Below are positions 1-8,662 of a DNA stretch of 64,000 bases, in pieces. Both the position numbers and the translations under genes were made by a program. Position 1 is the stretch's first letter; each line of letters opens with the position of its first letter. The notes below the pieces were generated by a model. That model had not been told where the DNA came from. It ran no database searches and saw only the letters and a list, made by a program, of their open reading frames with translations. This DNA comes from PALSA-505 sp963702235 (lineage in GTDB: Bacteria; Actinomycetota; Actinomycetes; Streptosporangiales; Streptosporangiaceae), in NCBI GenBank assembly GCA_963702235.1, contig CAVPBZ010000029.1, positions 1-64,000 of the forward strand. Direction: 5' to 3'.

Positions 1-960
1 CCTTGGTCGCGTACTTGGCGACGTCGACCTTGGTATCGGTCAGTTCTCCGGTCGTGGCGACGGGGTCGCGCGTTGAGTTCCCGGCCCCAGGCCAGGGTGC
101 GCGCCGGGAGCCCTGGCCCGAGGGGGTGTGGTGACGTCGACGGCGCGGGCGGCCTGGTCGATGGCGGCGGTGAGCCGGGCGAGGTCAGCCCAGGCAGGAG
201 GAGCGGTGCCCGGTCCGGCGGGTCTCATCGAGGCGGATGATGGCGTGGAAGTGAACGAACTCCACGCCGCTGGTATTCGGGAACCTTGGGGCGAGGAGAC
301 ACGGAACTGGGCCGTGAGCGCCTTGTTGGTCAGCCCGGCCTGCCGGGCGAGTGTGCGGCGCAGGGCGATGGTGAACCGGCGCCACAGGTCGGCGCGTGCG
401 TTGAACAGCACTGCGCCGGTGTAGTCGTAGCACTCCGGGCACAGCGGCTCATCAAGCCTGGTGTCATTCTCGGAGTGCTTCTCGCCGCAGGACAGGCGGC
501 GGCCGGTGGGCAGGCCCTGTCGCGCCGCCGTGGACGGCACCGCAGCACTCGGCCATCCTTTTCGCGGCGGGCTGGACCGGGCCGAACGAGGGTGCGGTGA
601 GCGTGGTGAACACGAACGGGTGAATGGGGACGGTATCCGGGATGCCCTTGCCGCCGGTCAGTCCGGCGCGGACGAGCTGGTAAGTATCGGCGCGGTAGAC
701 CTCGGCGCGGGCGGGCACCGGGAGGCACGGCGGGTCTTGCACGCGATCGGCAGGACCCCGCCGGGCTCGTGGACGGTGGTGTAACGGTGCAGCGATTCGC
801 CAGTGGCGCCGTCGATGTGATCGACGCGGCCACGCAGCAGAACCGGTTGCAGGCACCCACCGGCATGCCGGGTGGTGCCAGCAGACACAGGGACAGGTGG
901 CAAAGGCGGTACTCCTCTCGTCGGGCCCTTGCGGGCGGCGGTGGACGAGCGGAGGCAAGC
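1..960 (-). pseudogene. Relic of RepSA-type replication initiator (multiply frameshifted, runs off window start)
   Basis: Recognisable pieces of an actinobacterial RepSA-family rolling-circle replication initiator lie in sequence on the minus strand but in different frames. In order they are a segment containing LRGRVDHIDGATGE and ACKTRRASRCPP (about 700-870), VYRADTYQLVRAGLTGGKG and HPFVFTTLTAPSFGPVQ (about 560-700), CGEKHSENDTRLDEPLCPEC with DYTGAVLFNA (about 330-500), and EFVHFHAIIRLD (about 225-260). The piece at 1-30 reads KYATK-like, the motif that normally follows the Zn/HUH core, so the gene continues off the window. At least four frame changes make it non-functional. RepSA proteins belong to pSAM2-like integrative elements (AICEs), so this marks an old element. 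Family assignment is from remembered motifs; the start is not defined. Confidence 0.72.
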
Positions 961-1185
961 CGTAGCCAGGCTCAATGGCATCGGGTTTGATGATCAGCGG
1001 TGCTGTGCCGCATTGGCCTGGCCAGAGTTGCCTGCCGCTCAGGCGGTTCGATGTGGCGTTGGCACCGTGACCGGGCACCCGGTGACTCACCGGCCCGGCA
1101 TATTCACGGCCATGCTTCGATATTGGGAGGTCTTGCTGGCCTCGACTCTACACGTATACAAAGTACGTGCCTAAAACACTCAGTT

Positions 1186-2403
1186 TCAGGATCGAGTCTT
1201 CGCGGCCAACCGCCCGGCCAGTTCTCTCAACTCACTGGCTGGAGGGTCTTGCATGGTGAGCAGGTCGGAGACAAGCTGGCGGACCAGATCATGCCCGCGG
1301 AACTGCTCAGGAGTGATCTCTTCAGCCTGCCGCAGCGCGACCACCGCCTCAGGGACCTGGCGGCGCTGCGCATGGGCGCGAGCAACGTCGATAAGCATCC
1401 GGGCCTGCCGCTCTGCTGACAGGCCGGAAGTGTCCACGGTGGCGGCGGCGCGAAGGGCGCGGCCCGCGTCGCCGAGCTCGACGGCGACAGCGACCTCGTA
1501 CAGAGTGACATTGGCAGGACCGAACTCGGTGTTGTAGTCGTCGCATCCCTCGCCCAGCCGGTCGGCCATCTGGCGAGCCAGCTCGAGCTGGTTGTAGGCG
1601 GTGTCGGGGTCGTTGCGGCGTGCGGCGATGACGGCGCGTTGCAAGGTCAGGGCGCCCCACAGGGACATGGCCTTCGGATCACCGTCATCGGCCATCGGCC
1701 AGAGGGCATCAGCAGCCGTGCGGGCGGTCTCCTCGGCCTGGTCGTAATGGCGGGCGGTGAGGAACACGAACACGAGCCGGAACGCCCCGGCGGCCACCAG
1801 CAGCGGGTCGCCTGCCCGTTCGGCGGCGGCCATGGCGCGGTCGGCGGCGATCCAGGCGATGTCTGGCTCACCGAGCTTTTCCAGGGCAGCCGAGCAAGCC
1901 TGATAGGTCGTGGCCAGCAGTTCAAATACCTCAGTCCGCTGATTCTCGGCCACTGCCCGGGCGGCAGTTTCTAGGTCTGGGACCAGGCCTTGTAGCAATT
2001 CGGTCAGCTCGGTATAGCGCCCGGCGTGGGTTAGGTCCCACGCCTTGCGTGTCTTGCTGCGCAGGGTGCTGATGGCCGGAGCACGGCCACTGTGCAGCAT
2101 CGCCCGCAGGACATGGGCGCTGGACAGGACCAGCCGCAGCCCGGCTGCGCCTGGCGGCTCCTCGGTCACGGCGGCTACGACGGGAGCCTCGGCGGCCAGC
2201 TCGGCCAGCGGCACGTCCAGTGCGGCCGCGAGGGTTTCCAGCACTGACATCCGGTCCACCTTGCGCACGCCGCGCTCGACCTGGGACACCCATGCCACCG
2301 ACCGGTCGATCATCCTGGCCAGCTCGGGCTGGGACAACCCGCGGCGGTGGCGCTCAGCGGCGATCTTGCGCCCGAGGGCCTGCTGATAGTCCGGGGTGCT
2401 CAC
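1186..2403 (-). CDS. XRE-family transcriptional regulator with TPR-like C-terminus
   Basis: 405-residue protein. Residues about 6-62 form an XRE/Cro HTH (GRKIAAERHRRGLSQPELAR followed by a recognition helix containing SVAWVSQVERGVRKV). The rest is an all-helical, alanine/leucine/arginine-rich array with the character of tetratricopeptide repeats, as in the large Streptomyces XRE-TPR regulators. The GTG start at 2403 overlaps the stop of the upstream monooxygenase by 4 bases (GTGA), so the two are translationally coupled. A separate ATP-binding anti-sigma-like gene lies divergently at 2857. XRE regulators and such ATPase-like proteins are frequent neighbours in filamentous actinobacteria. DNA target and ligand are unknown. 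Confidence 0.85.
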   Translation of the reverse strand: MSTPDYQQALGRKIAAERHRRGLSQPELARMIDRSVAWVSQVERGVRKVDRMSVLETLAAALDVPLAELAAEAPVVAAVTEEPPGAAGLRLVLSSAHVLRAMLHSGRAPAISTLRSKTRKAWDLTHAGRYTELTELLQGLVPDLETAARAVAENQRTEVFELLATTYQACSAALEKLGEPDIAWIAADRAMAAAERAGDPLLVAAGAFRLVFVFLTARHYDQAEETARTAADALWPMADDGDPKAMSLWGALTLQRAVIAARRNDPDTAYNQLELARQMADRLGEGCDDYNTEFGPANVTLYEVAVAVELGDAGRALRAAATVDTSGLSAERQARMLIDVARAHAQRRQVPEAVVALRQAEEITPEQFRGHDLVRQLVSDLLTMQDPPASELRELAGRLAAKTRS

Positions 2404-2708
2404 CCGCCGATGCCCTTGCCGGTCTGCAAGGTCAGCCAGTCAACCTCAGTACTGGCCAGGTATTGGTCCCGCTCGGCGAGGTAGCGGCGGGTGTGCGGGG
2501 CAGCCTCGTGCGCCTCGAAAGCGGCCCTGTCTCGGTACAGCTCGTAGAAGATCCGTTGCAGCGGCTGGCCGTCCACCAGGTGTGAGGCATACACCAGCGT
2601 CCCCGGTTCACCAGTCTTGATGGCTTCGACGGTCTCGGCGACCAGCCGGTCATAGGCCTCGGCGCTGGTCTCGTCTTTGCACGTGAAGCGCACGCACAGA
2701 CCGAACAT
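2400..2708 (-). CDS. Antibiotic biosynthesis monooxygenase (ABM)-like small protein
   Basis: 102-residue ABM-fold candidate. It starts MFGLCVRFTCKDETSAEAYD and has the typical ferredoxin-like pattern of these dimeric proteins: an N-terminal strand, helix with VAETVEAIKTGEPGTLVY, then FYELYRDRAAFEAHEAAPH, where the family usually carries a conserved E-x-y and a His in the last helix. I chose the ATG at 2708 because GGAGG lies 6-10 bases upstream; a longer frame to 2744 has no such site. Its stop overlaps the XRE start. Members act as quinol or small-molecule monooxygenases or haem-degrading enzymes; the substrate cannot be told here. Likely regulated together with the XRE gene. Confidence 0.75.
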   Translation of the reverse strand: MFGLCVRFTCKDETSAEAYDRLVAETVEAIKTGEPGTLVYASHLVDGQPLQRIFYELYRDRAAFEAHEAAPHTRRYLAERDQYLASTEVDWLTLQTGKGIGG

Positions 2709-2856
2709 CTGCTTCCTCCAAGTCGCGTGACGCCATGCTCGCACCTGATGTGCTGCGCTAGTACGCGAAGTAACACGGACTTATTGTACGGCTCACAGAC
2801 TAAGAGTACGCTCAGTGGTGACAGTGGTCGTGTACCAGGCGCATCAGTGAGGACTC

Positions 2857-3267
2857 ATGCAGGCACCAGCACCCAGGGCGCTCGTCTTGCGCACCACCGG
2901 CGTCACGTACCCAGGCAGCACCGAGCACATCCGCAGTGTCCGTGCCGACCTGCGCGCGGTACTGCGCGACTGTCCCATGGCCGACGACGTGATCCTCTGC
3001 GCCTCCGAGCTTGCAGCAAATGCTGCCCTGCACAGCCACTCACGCCTGCCCGGAGGTACCTTCACCGTCCGGGCCACGATCAGCCCCGGACACCACGCCC
3101 GGATCGAAGTCGAGGACAACGGCGGTCCATGGACCCCAGGCGTAAGTGATCCGACCCAACATCACGGGCTGGACATCGTCCGTACCCTCGCCAGCGGATC
3201 GGGCATCGACGGCGACGACTCCAGCCGCACCATCTGGGCAAGATTCGACTGGCCCATGCGGCCTTAG
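2857..3267 (+). CDS. ATP-binding protein of the RsbW/anti-sigma (HATPase_c_2) type
   Basis: 136-residue GHKL-fold protein. The N-box is ELAANAALHSHS (about residues 49-60), the G1 box is VEDNGGPW (about 89-96) and the G2 region is HHGLDIVRTLASG. This matches the short serine-kinase-like ATPases (RsbW/SpoIIAB relatives) that abound in Streptomyces next to XRE regulators and DUF397 proteins; no DUF397 gene is present here. ATG at 2857 follows a GAGGACT ribosome site. It is divergent from the ABM-XRE pair with a roughly 150-base shared upstream region. Probable role is binding or phosphorylating an antagonist or regulator; partner unknown. Confidence 0.85.
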   Translation: MQAPAPRALVLRTTGVTYPGSTEHIRSVRADLRAVLRDCPMADDVILCASELAANAALHSHSRLPGGTFTVRATISPGHHARIEVEDNGGPWTPGVSDPTQHHGLDIVRTLASGSGIDGDDSSRTIWARFDWPMRP

Positions 3268-3992
3268 CACGACGAGCGCCTGTGCCGCGGGGGCCGTGCC
3301 AACACCGGCCTGTTACGACTTTCTTCACGATCATCAAGGGCGCCTACGGCGCCAGCCGCGGACGGCCTAGGTCCGCTGCTGGTAGCGCAGGCGGCGAGCA
3401 ACCTGCGCTCCAGATCAGCGCGGCATCCGCCGTCGCTGGCTGGGGGTCGCTGGCACTCTGCGGTCACTGGGCGACAGCGTTGGCACGCCCTTTCGGGCGG
3501 GAGCCCTGCGGGCGTGGCGGCTGCCGCAGGACCGCTGGCCAGCCATCCCACCGCGACCAGTACCGCGCCGTCACGCGGGTAACCGCCTGCAAGAGCGGAC
3601 GGCCGTCCCCCTCGCGCCGGGCATCTTGTCACCGTGCAAGGATCACACGCAAGGGCGGGCCTGCGGCCCGTCGCTGACGCGATGGCGCAAGCGCCACCCT
3701 TGCGTCTGATCTTTCACGGCAACCCCCGGCAGCTATCGAGGGGGATGGGGAAAGAATCGCGGCATCCTTTACGGTGGTATGCCCTCGCCTCCGCGAGAAA
3801 TTACATCAGTGTAGTTAATACACCTGTATTGACCTTTTGCGTGCAGGTGTCACCATCTGGGTCTAGAGGGGCACTGCGGCAGCGATCACCATGACTGCCA
3901 TTGATCGCGCCTATGCCCCTTTGGAATCGGGAGTTGGCGTGGGGCGTGTACGGGGTTATTACCGAAGAGGAAGATGGGTTAGACCTTACTCC
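3268..3992. other. Gene-poor region between ATPase gene and IS4 copy
   Basis: No convincing gene. Reading frames here are short and lack family features. The only clear structure is the inverted repeat at 3647-3705. Base composition falls towards the IS4 copy, with AT-rich stretches at about 3780-3990, unlike the chromosomal core, which suggests foreign or decayed DNA. Confidence 0.5.
3647..3705. repeat. Long-stem inverted repeat
   Basis: ACGCAAGGGYGG at 3647-3658 is answered by CCACCCTTGCGT at 3694-3705, a 12-base stem (one wobble position) around an inner region that also self-pairs. It could be a terminator for the ATPase gene almost 400 bases upstream, or a small mobile-element end; neither can be decided. 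Confidence 0.5.
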
Positions 3993-4011
3993 CAATACCA
4001 CTAAGTTAAGG
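3993..4011. repeat. IS4 copy, terminal inverted repeat (left)
   Basis: 19 bases that are the exact reverse complement of 5485-5503. The ancestral stop codon of the transposase (TAG at 4001-4003, minus strand) lies inside this repeat. Confidence 0.88.
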
Positions 4012-5461
4012 ACGGCGCGTAGAGCCGGATGGTCGGCGGGCCGTCGTGGACGGTGCCGTGATGGCGGGATTTCTTGACGATGTAACAGTTGTGGCGGGCC
4101 CGCCTTATAACGCGTGGGTTGGTCCGGTCCTCCGGCCTTTGGTCCGTCGCTCATTGATTTCGGCGATAGTTTCGGCGAGTAATCTTTCCCGGTGTTCAGG
4201 GGGAAAAGTCCGCCTGCCCCGTAACGTGGCGGCGGATGACGCGCAGAGAGCGCATGAAAGACAGCCGGTCAGGGTCCTCACCGATCTCGTCAGCTGCGTT
4301 GCACATGAGGCGCCTTATTCCATAGTGGGTGAGCAGAAGCGCATAGATTTCCTGCCGCACCATCTCGGCGGACTTGGATCGCAGGACTCTCGTGGGGCCG
4401 CGCTGGTGGGTTTTGACTTCGTCAATGAGGTTTTCGCATTCCCAGCGTTCATGGTAGGCAGCGGCCAGTTCCTCTGCGGTCGCTGCCGCGGGGTCAAGGA
4501 CGGATGTTATCACGCAGATGATTTCCCCGGCGCCGCCGCCCTCCCGGCCGAGGATGTCATATTCGGCGACCCGGACCACGTGCGCTTCAGCGGGATCGAT
4601 CTCAGCATCCTCATCAGCAGCGCGCAGCAATTCGCCGCGGCGGCGCCTGCCGAGTTTCGAATGGTAGATGACCGACAGGTACGAGCCATCCGGGAGCCAC
4701 CGCACGACGCGCAAGCCCAGGTTGGCATTTACCCGCCACAGCAGGTCAGCACCGGTTTGGCGGAACTCCTGCCACAAATCGAAACTGTAGAAGTTGCGGT
4801 CGGCGATGACCAGCATGTCCTGCTCCAGCCGGGAAGCAAGCTGCCCCGCCAGGACCCGCTCATGAGCGTTGCACGGGCCGACGGCCGCACCGGTGATAGC
4901 GTGCGAACCGCATTCACCCAGAACCACTGCCTGCACCTGGGGAAAGGCACTTGCTTTCCTACCATTGTCCATGCGCCCGAACTCGCGAGCGTTGTCTTCG
5001 GTATCGGGAACATCGACCATGAAACCGTCAACCGCCATCAGCCGCCGCGAGCCAAGCCAGGCTCCCTTCGTGCCCCGCCGGGCGACCGGGACAGCAGTCT
5101 TCTCGAACAGCACACGCAAGGGGTTCGCACCCAGCCGCTGCCGCGCCTGGGTAATCGCTGCCGTCAACGGCACCCTCCAGTCATCCCGCCACGAGCTCAT
5201 CGATTTCAGCGCCCCCACCAGCTTGCGCATCACCTCTTCATAATCATCATCAAAGAACAGGCACATCGCCTGGCAGAAACGCACCATCACGTGCGCTGGA
5301 AGCAATCGCGACCGCTGCTCCCGCCGCCCCGTTTCAGTAAGAACGTCCTCAATGACATCGCGCGGGAGAACCTCGGCAAGCACCCCGAGTGAGATACGGT
5401 CTGTCAGCCGCACCACCGATGGGTCATTACCAGATGCTTTTATCTGCCCAACTCTAGCCAC
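4001..5461 (-). pseudogene. IS4-family DDE transposase, C-terminus frameshifted
   Basis: The open part (4196-5461, 421 residues) has the IS4 core. The first catalytic Asp is in AVDGFMVDVPD, the second in VIADRNFYS, and the Glu in the YHERWECENLIDEVK signature (Y-x2-R-x3-E-x6-K). The frame stops at 4196 within a run of five cytosines (minus strand). Dropping one C continues it as SPEHRERLLAETIAEINERR, and one more frame change leads to NPRVIRRARHNCYIVKKS and a stop at 4001, the usual IS4 C-terminal tail. So two single-base lesions remove about 60 C-terminal residues while the catalytic triad stays. GTG start at 5461; no obvious ribosome site. Confidence 0.88.
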
Positions 5462-5484
5462 ACCAAGATCATATCGTAACTGAG

Positions 5485-5503
5485 CCTTAACTTAGTGGTA
5501 TTG
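5485..5503. repeat. IS4 copy, terminal inverted repeat (right)
   Basis: Exact reverse complement of 3993-4011; lies 24 bases upstream of the transposase start and so also overlaps its promoter region. Confidence 0.88.
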
Positions 5504-6094
5504 CATGTAAGTGTCAACGACGATTACGATCTTGTTCTCCTGGCCGGATTCTGGCCGGATAACGCCGCGCAAAGCAGCGCAACGATGCGAGACGATGACA
5601 GGCACACGCAGGTCAGATGGGGCGAGCCCAGGTCAGGAGCCCGTCTGTAACTCTCTACGGATCAGCGGATCAACAGGCCAACAGGCCGGGTTGCCGAATC
5701 TAGCCGTAGTCGATCAAGCGGCGCCGCTGCGCGGTGTTAGCGACCTCGTTATTTGGTGATGTAGCGGCAGCGCTTCGTGAGCACGGTTCGGCAACGCTTG
5801 ATGGGCACTGCTGTTCGATGCTGGCGCGCGGAGTTCCGCTCCTCGAGCAGTTCGCCTACGATCTCGGCGATCCGGTCGTCGATCGCGTCGGCCGAAGCGG
5901 GGCCAGGAGTTCCTCGTCCGCCGACAGGTGCGCGTCGAGCCTGGCCGGGCGGCGGGCTGGCGGTGATTGCCCGCGCTGGTGCTGGGCCGGCCGCAGGACG
6001 TCGGCCCAGTGAGCTGGAGTCCGGGCGGCGTGCATCGGCTGCGGTCCTTCCGTTTCACGGTGGGGCCAAGCCGGTTGACAACTCAGCGGGTTGA
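5504..6094. other. Gene-free stretch downstream of HAAS/PadR operon
   Basis: About 590 bases with no supported gene. It contains one copy (5629-5663) of a 35-base sequence repeated at 10243-10277. Competing short frames at 5700-6090 show no recognisable family and are probably decayed coding sequence. Confidence 0.5.
5629..5663 (+). repeat. 35-base direct repeat, copy 1
   Basis: Begins CAGGTCAGGAGCCCG and ends CTCTCTACGGATC. It is the same as 10243-10277 except for one base (T versus G at position 16). The two copies lie in direct orientation 4.6 kb apart and bracket the HAAS/PadR operon, the IS110 copy and a GNAT gene. Copy 2 lies just downstream of a tRNA-Thr 3' fragment, so an attachment-site origin is possible. 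Confidence 0.8.
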
Positions 6095-6709
6095 TCAGGC
6101 AAAGGTGGAGCGTTGCTGACGACGTGTCCTGATCAGGTGGATGGGCGGCAGCAAGTGAGCGGCGAGACCGGCTACGACCAGCAGTATGGCGACTCCGAGC
6201 GGGAGGGTGAACCCCTTGGTCGTGCAAGTGGTGCTCGCGAGGGTCGTCGGTCCCGGACAGGCAGCTGCCGCGCGGAGTGTGGCCACGAGGCCGAAGAAGA
6301 GAGCCACCAAGCCGGCGGGCGGGACGAAGGTGGCGATCAGCTTGTCGCGGTGGCTCCATGTCGGGGAGGTCCACAGGATCAGCACTCCGGCGATCCAGCC
6401 CAGCCCGCTCGCGATGAAGCCGAAGATGATCAGCCACGGCGCCCACGCGTCCCAGCGGCGGCTACCCGGGGGCGGTGCGCCCGCCTCGGCGGCGATGGCA
6501 GCGGGGTCGCCGACTCTGTGCAGGAGGGTCCGGACACTGGCTGCGTCGTCGGGATCGAGCCCGGCCCGCCCCTCTTCGATGTGCTCGTGCACGTCGGCGA
6601 GGATCTCCTCCCGCCGGGAGGCCTCGACGCCTTGGAGTGCTGCGTCCAGCTGCGCCAGATAGCGCCGGACAAGTTTGTCGGCCTCGCTGGCGGTTTGTCT
6701 GGTAGTCAC
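6095..6709 (-). CDS. HAAS/DUF1700-type membrane protein
   Basis: 204 residues. The N-terminal 70 residues form the acidic helical HAAS module (LVRRYLAQLDAAL, REEILADVHEHIEE, LLHRVGDPAAIAAEAG). Three hydrophobic segments follow at about 90-113, 127-149 and 170-190. HAAS proteins are membrane partners of PadR regulators, and here the GTG start (6709) overlaps the PadR stop by 4 bases. Probable role is a membrane sensor or target of the PadR switch. The last residues (RTRRQQRSTFA) are basic and cytosolic by the positive-inside rule. Confidence 0.82.
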   Translation of the reverse strand: MTTRQTASEADKLVRRYLAQLDAALQGVEASRREEILADVHEHIEEGRAGLDPDDAASVRTLLHRVGDPAAIAAEAGAPPPGSRRWDAWAPWLIIFGFIASGLGWIAGVLILWTSPTWSHRDKLIATFVPPAGLVALFFGLVATLRAAAACPGPTTLASTTCTTKGFTLPLGVAILLVVAGLAAHLLPPIHLIRTRRQQRSTFA

Positions 6710-7056
6710 TCCTGGCTCCCTTCGTCGAGGATCTCGTCAACGGCATCGCGGAAAATCCGCCACTGTTTCTTGAAGCTGGCGAGGGCTAGTTCTCCGTCGC
6801 TTGTTAGGTGGTAGTAGCGGCGCGGCGGGCCGGCGTTTGACTCCTGCCACGAAGTCTCGACGAGGCCGTTGCGTCGCAGCCGGGCAAGCAGCGGGTAGAG
6901 CGTCCCTTCGCTGGCGATGATCTGCCCCCTTGCCCCGAGCTCACGCGCCAGCTCGAACCCGTACCTTTCCCCGCTGGTGAGCAGGGCCAGGACGCAGTGC
7001 TCAGCCACACCCCTGCGGACCTGGGCCAGCCAGTTAATGCCCTTGCCAGGTTCCAT
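6706..7056 (-). CDS. PadR-family transcriptional regulator
   Basis: 116 residues with the PadR winged helix: RRGVAEHCVLALLTSGERYG, then ELARELGARGQIIASEGTLYPLLARLRRNGLVE, wing residues RRYYHLT, and a C-terminal dimerisation helix (FKKQWRIFRDAVDEIL). I start it at the ATG at 7056; the longer frame to 7347 adds about 97 residues without domain character. It is translationally coupled to the HAAS membrane protein gene. PadR proteins usually repress their own operon in response to small molecules or envelope stress; no operator was identified. Confidence 0.87.
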   Translation of the reverse strand: MEPGKGINWLAQVRRGVAEHCVLALLTSGERYGFELARELGARGQIIASEGTLYPLLARLRRNGLVETSWQESNAGPPRRYYHLTSDGELALASFKKQWRIFRDAVDEILDEGSQE

Positions 7057-7512
7057 GCAGTACAAGGTACCTAGCACCGACAGGAAGGTCAAGACGAGGA
7101 GCCAACGCGGGACCTGCCGAGGCTCGTGAGCGAGGCCGCCGGGCGTGACTCGCCATAGAGGGTTGTCCGCGACAAGCAAGTGACTCCCCCAACATGGCAT
7201 GGGGTAGCCCGTCACGAAAGAGCGTTGCCGTTGATCATCGATCGGTGCCCAGATAAATAGGCCGGTAACACGCGGCGCCGGTCCGGCGCTCCCCGCGCCG
7301 GGCTCTGGCCTGGGGAGGCCCCGCCCGGCGCGCCCGCGCCGTCCCAACCAACGAACGTATTGATCTTGCAGGCTTCCTCACTGCGACAGCAGGACTCTCG
7401 GCGCTGAGTCCGCGTTCCTCGCGATGCTCGGTTCGGATCAGGGAACTACGTGGACCAACGATGATGCGGCGGCAATGCGCTCTCGCCGTTTTTTCTTGTC
7501 TTGATGCGATGA
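7057..7512. other. Upstream region of padR and probable left flank/end of IS110 copy
   Basis: No gene supported. The first part should contain the PadR promoter (minus strand). The left end of the IS110-type element should lie between about 7370 and 7510, but IS110 elements lack long terminal repeats, so the exact end cannot be read without an empty site. Confidence 0.4.
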
Positions 7513-7590
7513 AGGAGCGGGGCCTCCCGCTCCCTGGCGGATGCTGGAAGTTGCCAGGCATCCGTCTCCACCAGGTACTAGGGAGGCCCC
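7513..7590 (+). ncRNA. Candidate IS110 bridge RNA / structured leader
   Basis: Two strong hairpins lie head to tail just before the transposase. GGAGCGGG pairs with CCCGCTCC across a 4-base loop (about 7513-7532), and CGGATGC-TGG pairs with CCA-GCATCCG around AAGTTG with one bulged G (about 7538-7565). IS110-group elements encode the target- and donor-binding bridge RNA in the non-coding left end next to the recombinase, which is where this lies. Guide loops were not assigned, and part of this could be a leader structure of the transposase mRNA. Extent is approximate. Confidence 0.45.
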
Positions 7591-7591
7591 A

Positions 7592-8662
7592 ATGGAGACA
7601 GCGTATGACGGCCGTCAGGTCGTCGGGATGGACCTGCACCGGCGCCGTAGCGTGCTGGTGCGGATGACTGAGGACGGCAGGCGGCTGGGCACGGCGAGGA
7701 TTGCCAACAGCCCGGCTGAGCTGCGGGTGCAGATCGCCCGGGCGGGGACGTCGCCGAGGGTTGTCCTGGAGGCGACGTACGGGTGGTACTGGGCGGCGGA
7801 CACTCTGGCCGCGGCCGGGGCTGAGGTGCACCTGGCGCATCCGCTCGGGGTCAAGGCGTTCAGCTACCGCCGGGTCAAGAACGATGAGCGGGATGCCGCA
7901 GATCTGGCGGACCTGCTGCGGATGGGCCGGCTGCCCGAGGCGTGGATCGCCCCGCCGCGGGTGCGGGAGCTGCGGGAGCTGACCCGCTACCGGCACAAGC
8001 TGGTGGGCCTGCGGACCAGTTGCAAAGAGCAGGTGCACGCCGTGCTGGCCAAGCTTGGCGTCCCGGTGACCTGCACTGACATCTTCGGGGTGGCCGGGTC
8101 GGCGTGGCTGGACGAGCTCGGGCTGCCGCAGCCGTATGCGGGGAAGGTGACCTCGCTGCGGCAGCTGACCGGCGAGTTCACCGCCGAGATCACCATGCTG
8201 AGCGAGGTGACCGCGGACCTGCTGCGCGCCGACCGGGGCTATCAGGTGATCCAGCAGTTGCCCGGCATCGGCCCGGTGCTGGCCGCGGTCATCATCGCCG
8301 AGATCGGCGACGTGCACCGGTTCAGGAATGCCGGGCAGCTGTGCTCGTGGGCCGGGCTGACGCCGCGGCACCGCGAGTCCGACGTCAAGGTCGCCCGCGG
8401 GCATGTCACCAAGCAGGGCTCGTGGCTGCTGCGGTGGGCGCTGGTCGAGGCGATCCAGCGCGTCCCCCGCGACTGCCTGACCGGCTCGGTCAAGGCCGGC
8501 ATCGTCGCCCGCCGGGGCAAGGAAGCCAAGAACATCGCCAAGGTCGCCGCCGCCCGACGGCTGCTCATCCTGGTCTTCTATGGCCTGCGGGACGGGCAGA
8601 TCCGCTGCCTGTCCCAGTCTCCCGCCCAGCCGCCCGCACCCCGGGCCGGGCAGGCCGCATGA
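7592..8662 (+). CDS. IS110-family transposase (DEDD recombinase)
   Basis: 356 residues. The N-terminal RuvC-like DEDD set is D14 (VVGMDLHR), E60 (VVLEATYGW), D101 and D104 (KNDERDAADLADLL), the same spacing as described for Piv/IS110. A helix-hairpin-helix-like segment LPGIGPVLAAVIIAEIGD (about 223-240) precedes the C-terminal Tnp domain with SWAGLTPRHRESD, whose Ser263 sits where the catalytic serine of IS110 enzymes is placed. The ATG at 7592 follows GGGAGG by 5 bases. The gene appears intact, so the element may be active. The enzyme works as a bridge-RNA-guided recombinase in the family. Confidence 0.93.
   Translation: METAYDGRQVVGMDLHRRRSVLVRMTEDGRRLGTARIANSPAELRVQIARAGTSPRVVLEATYGWYWAADTLAAAGAEVHLAHPLGVKAFSYRRVKNDERDAADLADLLRMGRLPEAWIAPPRVRELRELTRYRHKLVGLRTSCKEQVHAVLAKLGVPVTCTDIFGVAGSAWLDELGLPQPYAGKVTSLRQLTGEFTAEITMLSEVTADLLRADRGYQVIQQLPGIGPVLAAVIIAEIGDVHRFRNAGQLCSWAGLTPRHRESDVKVARGHVTKQGSWLLRWALVEAIQRVPRDCLTGSVKAGIVARRGKEAKNIAKVAAARRLLILVFYGLRDGQIRCLSQSPAQPPAPRAGQAA

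Larger units (their letters stand above)
3993..5503 (-). mobile_element. IS4-family insertion sequence, degraded copy
   Basis: About 1.51 kb element bounded by 19-base perfect inverted repeats (3993-4011 and 5485-5503; outer bases CAATACCACTAAGTTAAGG). It carries one transposase gene read on the minus strand. No target-site duplication is visible next to the ends (CTTACTCC before, CATGTAAG after), so the insertion is old, rearranged, or the true ends differ by a few bases. The transposase is frameshifted, so this copy cannot move by itself. Confidence 0.85.

Noticed and set aside
4046..5392. Long plus-strand ORF (448 residues) across the IS4 region
   Set aside because: It is antisense to a clear IS4 transposase, lacks any family motif, and has the composition expected of the opposite strand.
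5714..6058. Minus-strand ORF upstream-to-downstream of the HAAS gene
   Set aside because: Proline/arginine-rich, no ribosome site, no motif; looks like a random frame in decayed DNA.
6113..6814. 233-residue plus-strand ORF over the HAAS/PadR genes
   Set aside because: Antisense to the coupled PadR-HAAS pair; no recognisable domain.
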